This document shows, one piece after another, positions 57,384 to 64,000 of a DNA stretch of 64,000 bases (position 1 is its first letter; every line of letters starts with the position of its first letter). The stretch is from Flavimobilis marinus (GTDB lineage: Bacteria; Actinomycetota; Actinomycetes; Actinomycetales; Cellulomonadaceae), in contig NZ_FONZ01000003.1 in assembly GCF_900113055.1 (NCBI RefSeq), positions 248,001 to 312,000 on the forward strand. The letters run 5' to 3'. The position numbers and the translations under genes are program-made. A model generated the notes under the pieces. It was not told the DNA's origin. It made no database searches and saw nothing but the letters and a program-made list of their open reading frames with translations.

Positions 57384-57458
57384 TCCCCTGGGCGGGCGAC
57401 CGTGCCACGCTCGTGGCGTACCTCACGTCTTCTCCCCCTCATCGCGAACGGACACACG

Positions 57459-58226
57459 ATGTCGCTGCCTGCCACCACTGCTCCTGCTGACGCGCCCGGG
57501 GCCGCCGCCTGGGCGCGCGCCCTGGTGAAGACCTACGGCTCCGGCCCCACCGCCGTGCACGCCCTCGACGGGGTCGACATCGACTTCGCCGCCGGGAAGT
57601 TCACCGCGATCATGGGCCCCTCGGGCTCGGGCAAGTCCACCCTCATGCACTGCATGGCGGGCCTCGACACCGCCACCTCCGGCACCGTCATGGTGGGCGC
57701 CAAGGAGATCGGGCGGATGAAGCAGCGCGAGCTCACGCGCCTGCGCCGCACGGACCTCGGCTTCATCTTCCAGTCGTTCAACCTCATCCCCACGCTGACG
57801 GCCGCCGAGAACATCACGCTGCCCCTCGACATCGCGCGGCGGCCCGTGGACCGAGCGTGGTTCGACGAGGTCGTGGCCGCCGTCGGCCTCGGCGACCGAC
57901 TCAAGCACAAGCCGGACGAGCTCTCGGGTGGCCAGCAGCAGCGCGTCGCGTGCGCCCGCGCGCTCGTGTCCCGCCCGGCGGTCGTGTTCGCCGACGAGCC
58001 CACCGGCAACCTCGACTCCCACTCCGCCGGCGAGGTGCTGGCATTCCTGCGCCGCTCCGTCGAGGACCTCGGTCAGACCGTCGTGATGGTCACGCACGAC
58101 CCCCGCTCGGCGTCGTACGCCCACCGGGTCGTGTTCCTCGCCGACGGGCGCATCGCCGGCGACATCGCCGACCCCACGCACGAGACCATCCTCGAGGCGC
58201 TCGCCGGCCTCGCGCCGGACGCCTGA
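57459..58226 (+). CDS. LolD/MacB-type ABC transporter ATPase
   Basis: A 255-aa ATPase with Walker [10 protein letters not shown] (residues 53-61), the Q-loop [18 protein letters not shown], signature [17 protein letters not shown], Walker [13 protein letters not shown] and the H-loop [14 protein letters not shown]. This set is characteristic of LolD/MacB/FtsE-like ATPases that pair with FtsX-fold permeases. The ATG at 57459 has only a weak GGA upstream. Its stop and the permease ATG share one base (TGATG). Confidence 0.93.
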   Translation: MSLPATTAPADAPGAAAWARALVKTYGSGPTAVHALDGVDIDFAAGKFTAIMGPSGSGKSTLMHCMAGLDTATSGTVMVGAKEIGRMKQRELTRLRRTDLGFIFQSFNLIPTLTAAENITLPLDIARRPVDRAWFDEVVAAVGLGDRLKHKPDELSGGQQQRVACARALVSRPAVVFADEPTGNLDSHSAGEVLAFLRRSVEDLGQTVVMVTHDPRSASYAHRVVFLADGRIAGDIADPTHETILEALAGLAPDA

Positions 58227-60769
58227 TGCTGCGCGTCGCGCTGCGGGGGATCCGCAGCCACTTCGTGCGGTTCGCGCTCGCCGTGCTCGCCGTCGCCCTG
58301 GGCGTCGCGTTCGTGGCCGGCACCTACTCGCTCCGGGCGATCCTCGCGAGCACCTTCGACGGCATCGTCGACGGTGCCGCGGCGGGGCAGGCGTACCTGC
58401 GCGGCACCGACGACGGCACCGCGAGCATGGACGAGTTCGGCGGCACCTCGACCCGCGAGCGCATCCCGGCCACGCTGGCCGACGACGTCGCGGACGTCCC
58501 CGGGGTGGCCTCGGCCATCCCCGACTACAGCGGCGCGCTGGTCCTCGTCGGCGCGGACGGCGCCGCGGTGTCCACCTCGGGCGCCCCGTCCGCGGGGATC
58601 GGCCTGTTCCCGGACGACCCGAGCCTCACCCTCATCGACGGCGAGCTGCCCGAGCGCGGGGAGATCGCGCTCGAGACCGGTGCGCTCGAGGCCTCCGGGC
58701 TGCAGGTCGGCGACCAGACCACCGTCGTCATCCGCGACGCGATCGAGCAGGTCACGGTGTCCGGCGAGCTCGACTTCGGTACCTCGGCCGCAGGCGCGAT
58801 CCTCGTCGGGCTCGACCCGGAGGTCGCCGCCGAGCTCTACGCCCCCGAGGGCACCGTCTCGACGATCGCCGTGTTCGCCGAGGACGGCGTCTCCGAGACC
58901 GAGCTCCGCGACGCCCTCGCCGAGCGCCTCGCCGGCACGCCCGGCCTCGAGGTCATCACCGGCGAGGTGCTGCGCGAGGAGTTCGGCGAGCAGATCGACA
59001 TGGTGCTCGGGTTCATCCAGGTCTTCCTGCTGACCTTCGCCGCCGTGTCCGTGTTCGTCGGCGCGTTCCTCATCACCAACACCTTCGCGATGAGCGTCCG
59101 GGAGCGGATGCGCGAGTTCGCGATGCTCCGCGCCGTCGGCGCCTCCCCGGGTCAGGTGTTCGTCTCGATCCTCGTGCAGGCCCTCGTCATCGGACTGCTC
59201 GGGTCCGTCGTCGGGATCGCCGCCGGGCTCGGGCTCGCCGCCGGCCTGGCCGCGCTCCTCGGAAACTTCGGCATGGAGCTGTCCGGCTCGGTCGAGCTGT
59301 CCACGGACACCGTCGTCGTCTCCCTGCTGATCGGCATCGTCGTCAGCGTCGTGGCGGCGGCCATCCCGGCCCGGCGCGCCGCCCTGACGCCGCCGGTCGT
59401 GGCGATGCGCGGCGATGCTCCGAGCGAGCGCGGCCTGCGGCTGCGCGGCATCGTCGGGGCCGTCCTCGCCGTGGTCGGCGGCGCCCTCGTGGCGTACGCG
59501 GGCCTCGCGAAGACCGTCGAGGGGGACGCCGTCGACGGTGCGGGGACGTTCCTCGGGATCGGGGCCGCGCTGCTGGTCGTCGGTGTCCTCGTGCTCGCGC
59601 CGTCGCTGGCTCGCCCGGCGGTCACGGCCCTGGCGGCTCCGGTCGTCGCGGGAGCCAAGCCGCTCGGTGCCCTGGCGCGCGGGAACGTGGTGCGCAACCC
59701 GCGCCGTACGGCCAGCACGGCGGGCGCCCTCATGATCGGCATGACGCTGGTGAGCGCGGCGAGCATCGTGGCGGCCTCGGCGACCACGTCGATCGAGTCC
59801 ATGATCAGCTCCGACCTCAAGGCGGACTTCCTGGTCCAGGGACCGGCCGTGCTGCCCGGACCGGTGCTCGAGGGCATCGAGGAGCTCGACAGCGCCCGCC
59901 TGGTCGACCCGATCTCGTTCGGCATCACGACGTTGCCCGACGCCAAGGACCCGACCACCGTCGTCGGCGTGAGCGACACCCTGTTCACGGAGTCGATCGC
60001 CGCGAAGGTGCACGAGGGCGACGTCGCGTCGATCGCCGACGGCGAGGTGCTCGTGACCCGGGACTTCGCCGAGGACCAGGGCTGGGTTCTGGGCGACACG
60101 ATCCCGCTCGGCCCGGACGGCGACGAGGTACGGATCGGCGGCATCGTCACGGTGCAGGCACTCTTCGCCCAGGTCTTCATCCCCCAGGCGTTGTTCGACG
60201 ACGTCATCCCGGCCGGGCAGGGGCAGCTCGCCGCGGTCTTCGTCACGGCCGCCGACGGCGTCACGCCGGACGCGCTGCGGGCGGACCTCGCCGAGGTCGT
60301 CAAGCCGTACTACGTGCTGTCGGTGCTCGACGCCGACGACCTCGTGGACCGGCTGGCCGGGCAGATCAACGGCATGCTCGCCGTGATCTACGCGCTGCTC
60401 GGGCTGTCCGTCGTGATCGCGGTGCTCGGGATCGTGAACACGCTCGCGCTGTCGATCATCGAGCGGACGCGCGAGATCGCCCTGCTCCGAGCCGTCGGCC
60501 TGGGGCGCCTGCAGCTCGCCGGGATGGTCGCGATCGAGTCGGTCCTGACCGCGGTGTTCGGCACGATCCTCGGCGTCGGCGTGGGGGTGGGGATCGCCAC
60601 AGCGCTCCCGGCCGTGCTGGCGGACTCCGGGCTCACCGACCTGGTGATCCCGTGGGGCACCCTGCTCGGGATGGTGGTGCTCGCCGCGATCATCGGCCTG
60701 TTCGCCAGCCTCTGGCCGGCCTGGCGCGCCACCCGCCAGCCAGTCCTGCAAGGCCTGGCCGCGGAGTAA
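58226..60769 (+). CDS. FtsX-like ABC permease with two FtsX domains
   Basis: An 847-aa membrane protein. One helix near residues 13-33 is followed by an extracellular MacB-like domain (about 40-240), an FtsX domain of three to four helices (about 260-385), two further helices (about 405-460), a second extracellular domain (about 500-700) and a second FtsX domain (about 715-847, LALSIIERTREIALLRAVGLGR and SLWPAWRATRQPVLQGLAAE). Such mechanotransmission transporters move lipids or peptides, or sense antibiotics, rather than importing solutes. It is coupled to the upstream ATPase. Confidence 0.92.
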   Translation: MLRVALRGIRSHFVRFALAVLAVALGVAFVAGTYSLRAILASTFDGIVDGAAAGQAYLRGTDDGTASMDEFGGTSTRERIPATLADDVADVPGVASAIPDYSGALVLVGADGAAVSTSGAPSAGIGLFPDDPSLTLIDGELPERGEIALETGALEASGLQVGDQTTVVIRDAIEQVTVSGELDFGTSAAGAILVGLDPEVAAELYAPEGTVSTIAVFAEDGVSETELRDALAERLAGTPGLEVITGEVLREEFGEQIDMVLGFIQVFLLTFAAVSVFVGAFLITNTFAMSVRERMREFAMLRAVGASPGQVFVSILVQALVIGLLGSVVGIAAGLGLAAGLAALLGNFGMELSGSVELSTDTVVVSLLIGIVVSVVAAAIPARRAALTPPVVAMRGDAPSERGLRLRGIVGAVLAVVGGALVAYAGLAKTVEGDAVDGAGTFLGIGAALLVVGVLVLAPSLARPAVTALAAPVVAGAKPLGALARGNVVRNPRRTASTAGALMIGMTLVSAASIVAASATTSIESMISSDLKADFLVQGPAVLPGPVLEGIEELDSARLVDPISFGITTLPDAKDPTTVVGVSDTLFTESIAAKVHEGDVASIADGEVLVTRDFAEDQGWVLGDTIPLGPDGDEVRIGGIVTVQALFAQVFIPQALFDDVIPAGQGQLAAVFVTAADGVTPDALRADLAEVVKPYYVLSVLDADDLVDRLAGQINGMLAVIYALLGLSVVIAVLGIVNTLALSIIERTREIALLRAVGLGRLQLAGMVAIESVLTAVFGTILGVGVGVGIATALPAVLADSGLTDLVIPWGTLLGMVVLAAIIGLFASLWPAWRATRQPVLQGLAAE

Positions 60770-60782
60770 CCCCCCCCCCCCC
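60770..60782 (+). repeat. Poly-C tract (13 C)
   Basis: Directly after the TAA of the FtsX-like gene come 13 consecutive C residues, followed by more C runs to 60794. On the other strand the runs could form a G-quadruplex. The tract is a likely site of length variation or sequencing error, but lies outside genes. Confidence 0.8.
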
Positions 60783-60798
60783 TCTCCCCCCACCCAAA

Positions 60799-60862
60799 CG
60801 CTGAGTGCGTGATTTTGGCGGTGTTTCCGGTCGGAAACACCGCCAAAATCACGCACTCAGCG
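60799..60862. terminator. Perfect 64-bp palindrome between convergent genes
   Basis: The 31-base arm at 60799-60829 (beginning CGCTGAGTGCGTGATTTTGG) is repeated without a mismatch as its reverse complement at 60832-60862, with only GT between. The flanks are C-rich on the left and G-rich on the right and extend the symmetry imperfectly. It lies between the stop codons of the FtsX-like gene (+) and topA (-), so it is probably a two-way terminator, though its length, perfection and AT-richer middle are unusual for one. Confidence 0.8.
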
Positions 60863-60883
60863 GAAGAGGGGGTGGGGTGGGGG

Positions 60884-63616
60884 TTACTTCTTGGCGGGGG
60901 CCGGCTTCTTGGGGGCTGCCTTCTTGGCGGCCGGCTTCTTCTTGGCTGGGGACTTGGCGCGCTTCTCCGCCAGGAGGTCGATCGCCTGCTCGCGGGTCAC
61001 CGACTCGATCGAGGCGTCCTTCGGCAGCGTCCGGTTGGTCACGCCGTCGGTCACGTACGGGCCGAAGCGCCCGTCCTTGATGACGATGGGCTTGCCCGAC
61101 GTCGGGTCCTCGCCGAGCTCCTTGAGCGGCGGCGTCGCCGTGGCCCCGCGGCCGCGCTTGGGCTGCGCGTAGATCGCCAGCGCCTCCTCGAGCGTCGTCG
61201 TGAACAGCGCCTCCTCCGACGCGATCGTCCGCGAGTCCGTGCCCTTCTTCAGGTACGGGCCGTAGCGGCCGTTCTGCGCCGTGATCTCGTTGCCGGACTC
61301 CGGGTCCACGCCCACGACGCGCGGGAGCGACAGCAGCCGCAGCGCGTCCTCGAGGGTCACGGTCGCCGGGTCCATCGTCTTGAACAACGACGCCGTGCGG
61401 GGCTTCGGCAGGGCGGCGAGCGCGCGCTTCTTGGCCGCGGCGCTCAGGCCCTCCTCGAGCTCAGGCTCCGGCAGGATCTCCGTGACGTACGGGCCGTAGC
61501 GCCCCGCCTTCGCGACGATCATGTGCCCGCTGTCCGGGTCGACGCCGAGCTCGCGGTCGCCGTCGGTCTGCGTGGCGAGCAGCTCGCGCGCCTTGGCGAC
61601 CGTCAGCTCGTCCGGCGCGACCTCGTCCGGCACCGACGCGCGCGGCGGGTTCTCGCCCTCGGCGACCTCGGCGCGCAGGTCCTCGACGTACGGGCCGTAG
61701 CGTCCGACGCGCAGCTGGATGCCCTCGCCGATGTCGATCGAGTTGATCTCCCGGGCGTCGATGTCGCCGAGGTTCGCAACCAGGCCGCGCAGCCCGTCGT
61801 CGTCGGCCTTGCCCTCACCGAAGTAGAACTGGCTCAGCCACGCCGTGCGGTCCCGGGTCCCGGCCGCGATCTGGTCGAGGTCGGCCTCCATCGCGGCCGT
61901 GAAGTCGTAGTCGACCAGCTTGTCGAAGTGCTCCTCCAGCAGGCGCACGACGGCGAACGCGAGCCAGCTCGGCACGAGCGCCTGGCCGCGGTTGAGCACG
62001 TAGCCGCGGTCCTGGATGGTGGAGATCGTCGAGGCGTACGTCGAGGGACGGCCGATGCCGCGCTCTTCGAGCGCCTTGACCAGGCTCGCCTCGGTGTAGC
62101 GCGGGGGCGCCGACGTCGCATGGCCGTCCGCCTCCAGGTCGCGCACCGCCATGGCCTGGCCCTGCGCCATCTCCGGCAGGCGCGCCTCCTCGGCCTTCGC
62201 GGCGGCGTCCTCCGAGTAGCGCTCGGTGTCCCGGCCCTCCTCGTAGGCCGCGAGGAACCCGCGGAACGTGATGACCGTGCCCGACGCCGAGAACAGGGCC
62301 TCGAGCGCGGAGCCGTCCGCGCGGGTGCCCGCCACGGCGAGCTTGACCGAGGCGGTCGAGCCGCGGGCGTCGGCCATCTGGGAGGCGACCGTGCGCTTCC
62401 AGATGAGCTCGTACAGCTTGAACTGGTCGCCCGAGAGCTGGCCGGCGACCTGCGCGGGCGTGCGGAACGAGTCGCCCGCGGGACGGATCGCCTCGTGGGC
62501 CTCCTGGGCGCCCTTGCTCTTCGAGGCGTACACGCGGGGCTTCTCCGGCACGAACTCCGAGCCGTACAGCTCGGCTGCCTGGCGTCGCGCGGCGTCGATC
62601 GCCTGGGTCGACAGGACCGGCGAGTCCGTACGCATGTAGGTGATGTAGCCGTTCTCGTACAGGCCCTGCGCCGTGCGCATGGTCTGGCGCGAGCTCATGC
62701 GGAGCTTGCGGGACGCCTCCTGCTGGAGCGTCGACGTCGTGAACGGTGCGGCCGGGCGGCGGGTGTACGGCTTGGTCTCGAGGCTGCGGACCTCGGCCTG
62801 CTGTCCCTCGATCGCGGCGACGACGACGCGCGCCGCGGCCTCGTCGAGGTGCGTGATCCCGCTCGACTTGAGCTGACCGGCGTCGTCGAAGTCGCGGCCC
62901 GTGGCCACGCGGGCGCCGTCCACCTGGGACAGGCGTGCGGAGAACCAGCTCGTGCCGGCCTCGGTGGCCGTCGCGGCGGTGGTGAACTGCCCGGTGACGT
63001 CCCAGTACTCAGCCGTCACGAAGGCCATGCGCTCGCGCTCGCGCTCCACCACGAGGCGGGTGGCGACCGACTGCACGCGCCCGGCGCTCAGGCCCTGGCG
63101 GACCTTGCGCCACAGCACCGGCGAGACCTCGTAGCCGTAGAGGCGGTCGAGGATGCGGCGGGTCTCCTGCGCGTCGACGAGGCGGTCGTCGAGGTCGCGG
63201 GTGTTCTCCAGCGCGCGCTGGATGGCTTCGCGGGTGATCTCGTGGAACACCATGCGCTTGACGGGGACCTTGGGCTTGAGGGCCTCGAGCAGGTGCCACG
63301 CGATGGCCTCGCCCTCGCGGTCCTCATCGGTCGCGAGGTAGAGCTCGTCGGCGTCCTTGAGCAGGCGCTTGAGCTCGCTGACCTTCTTCTTCTTGTCCCC
63401 GTAGACCTCGTAGTACGGCGTGAAGCCGTTGTCGACGTCGACCGCGAACTTCCCGAAGGGTCCCTTCTTCATGTCAGCCGGCAGCTCCGAGGGCTGAGGC
63501 AGGTCACGGATGTGCCCAACGCTCGCCTCGACCTCGTACTCGGCGCCGAGATACGACGCGATCGTGCGCGCCTTGGCGGGCGACTCCACGATGACGAGCT
63601 TGCGACCTGCGGACAT
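60884..63616 (-). CDS. topA: DNA topoisomerase I
   Basis: A 910-aa type IA topoisomerase that relaxes negative supercoils. The Toprim domain includes KLVIVESPAKARTIASYL with Glu11 and ATDEDREGEAIAWHL with the Asp pair (97, 99); the active-site tyrosine is Y327 in YITYMRTDSPVLS. Instead of zinc ribbons the C-terminus has four G-R-(Y/F)-G-P-Y repeats (about residues 615-870), the actinobacterial Topo_CTD type, and a basic AKSPAKKKPAAKKAAPKKPAPAKK-like tail that binds DNA. The ATG at 63616 gives the ordinary N-terminus; the longer frame adds unrelated residues. Its stop lies 21 nt from the long palindrome. Confidence 0.97.
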   Translation of the reverse strand: MSAGRKLVIVESPAKARTIASYLGAEYEVEASVGHIRDLPQPSELPADMKKGPFGKFAVDVDNGFTPYYEVYGDKKKKVSELKRLLKDADELYLATDEDREGEAIAWHLLEALKPKVPVKRMVFHEITREAIQRALENTRDLDDRLVDAQETRRILDRLYGYEVSPVLWRKVRQGLSAGRVQSVATRLVVERERERMAFVTAEYWDVTGQFTTAATATEAGTSWFSARLSQVDGARVATGRDFDDAGQLKSSGITHLDEAAARVVVAAIEGQQAEVRSLETKPYTRRPAAPFTTSTLQQEASRKLRMSSRQTMRTAQGLYENGYITYMRTDSPVLSTQAIDAARRQAAELYGSEFVPEKPRVYASKSKGAQEAHEAIRPAGDSFRTPAQVAGQLSGDQFKLYELIWKRTVASQMADARGSTASVKLAVAGTRADGSALEALFSASGTVITFRGFLAAYEEGRDTERYSEDAAAKAEEARLPEMAQGQAMAVRDLEADGHATSAPPRYTEASLVKALEERGIGRPSTYASTISTIQDRGYVLNRGQALVPSWLAFAVVRLLEEHFDKLVDYDFTAAMEADLDQIAAGTRDRTAWLSQFYFGEGKADDDGLRGLVANLGDIDAREINSIDIGEGIQLRVGRYGPYVEDLRAEVAEGENPPRASVPDEVAPDELTVAKARELLATQTDGDRELGVDPDSGHMIVAKAGRYGPYVTEILPEPELEEGLSAAAKKRALAALPKPRTASLFKTMDPATVTLEDALRLLSLPRVVGVDPESGNEITAQNGRYGPYLKKGTDSRTIASEEALFTTTLEEALAIYAQPKRGRGATATPPLKELGEDPTSGKPIVIKDGRFGPYVTDGVTNRTLPKDASIESVTREQAIDLLAEKRAKSPAKKKPAAKKAAPKKPAPAKK

Positions 63617-63730
63617 GCGTTGCCTGCTTCCTTCTGACGGACGAGCCGGACGAGGCCCGTCCGTGCCAGGGTAGATGATGAGTCGAGACGGCCCCTCGCG
63701 GCCCACAGCCGGGCCCCGTCGCGGCGGACG

Positions 63731-64000
63731 TCAGCGGTGCAGGGCGGCGCCCCGGGCCGTCGCCTGGCGCACGAGCAGCACCAGCCCGAACACCGCCGCG
63801 GTGACGGCAGCCACGAGCGCCCCGGCGGACAGGTAGTCGCGGGTCTCGGGCTCCGCGCCCCAGGTGAGCGCGCCGCTGAGCGCGCCGTAGGCCAGGGCCG
63901 CGCTGACGGCGAACGCGACGACCAGGAGGGTGGTCGCGACGGCGGTGCCCGCGGTGCCGTGGGTGCCGTCGCGGTCGAGGCCGCTGCGCGGGGTCAGCGC
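63731..64000 (-). CDS. Membrane protein, C-terminal part (runs off window)
   Basis: The last 89 codons of a gene entering from the right edge read ...GTAVATTLLVVAFAVSAALAYGALSG and ...YLSAGALVAAVTAAVFGLVLLVRQATARGAALHR-stop. There are two hydrophobic helices and a short basic tail. Family and function cannot be told from this fragment. It lies upstream of topA in the same direction, with a 114-nt gap. Confidence 0.6.
   Translation of the reverse strand, partial: ALTPRSGLDRDGTHGTAGTAVATTLLVVAFAVSAALAYGALSGALTWGAEPETRDYLSAGALVAAVTAAVFGLVLLVRQATARGAALHR

Noticed and set aside
58073-60856. A 927-codon minus-strand frame opposite the FtsX-like permease
   Set aside because: It is charged and repetitive and runs into the palindrome; the plus-strand frame has clear FtsX domains and coupling to its ATPase.

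Overview
The window is 64 kb of very G+C-rich, tightly packed DNA. It shows GTG starts, dense ATGA/GTGA stop-start overlaps, mycothiol-type enzymes, a DtxR-type iron box and an FtsH-fol-pan gene order that, from memory, matches the Mycobacterium tuberculosis Rv3600-Rv3628 neighbourhood. This points to an actinobacterium. The carbohydrate-degrading genes suggest a Cellulomonas-like member of the Micrococcales; that genus-level guess is inference. No rRNA, CRISPR array, phage or transposase was seen.

Region 1 (1-14,000, minus strand) is a housekeeping block: dacB-type D,D-carboxypeptidase, a DUF2342 zinc metalloprotease, tilS, hpt, ftsH, folE, folP, a folB-folK fusion, DUF3180, two PH-domain membrane proteins, a DUF2520 Rossmann protein, panC, panD and the start of nadB. 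It links folate, pantothenate and NAD precursor synthesis to wall and membrane quality control. ppa diverges from it.

Region 2 (14,700-23,500) holds an NlpC/P60 wall hydrolase with a possible MtrA box, then metY-metX. metY is preceded by a seven-codon leaderless ORF ending Cys-Cys-stop, which looks like a cysteine-sensing leader. A mycothiol-dependent isomerase-like protein, an MDR oxidoreductase, a hydrolase and a RAMA-domain (modified-DNA reader) protein follow.

Region 3 (23,600-30,200) has a fused FAD/Fe-S oxidoreductase, an OsmC peroxidase and stress proteins. Between a DUF3806-like gene and a usp gene sits a markedly AT-richer gene of unknown function with a HEPN-like R-x6-H motif. It is bracketed by two copies of the DUF3806-like gene's 3' end, which suggests a small insertion.

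Region 4 (30,250-37,500) is a sugar locus: solute-binding protein, two permeases and a GH43 enzyme on the minus strand, diverging from a LacI regulator and a GH2 enzyme. A 14-bp operator-like sequence occurs twice between them, and a similar site lies before a second, secreted GH43 enzyme at 42,307-44,679.

Region 5 (37,500-44,700) contains TerC behind a probable manganese (yybP-ykoY) riboswitch with a palindromic operator candidate, a winged-helix regulator, DUF72, a kinase-like protein and lipoproteins. Three of four copies of a 41-43 bp hairpin repeat lie here; the fourth is at 54.3 kb.

Region 6 (44,800-51,400) has an iron-siderophore ABC operon behind an iron box, then a TetR regulator divergent from an ABC exporter with two TACC-N4-GGTA palindromes between them.

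Region 7 (51,400-64,000) has a lipoprotein, tRNA-Thr(CGT), a TAP-like hydrolase, holB, tmk, an oxidoreductase, a LolD/FtsX-type ABC transporter, topA and a partial membrane protein. A perfect 31-bp-arm palindrome lies between the convergent ABC permease gene and topA.
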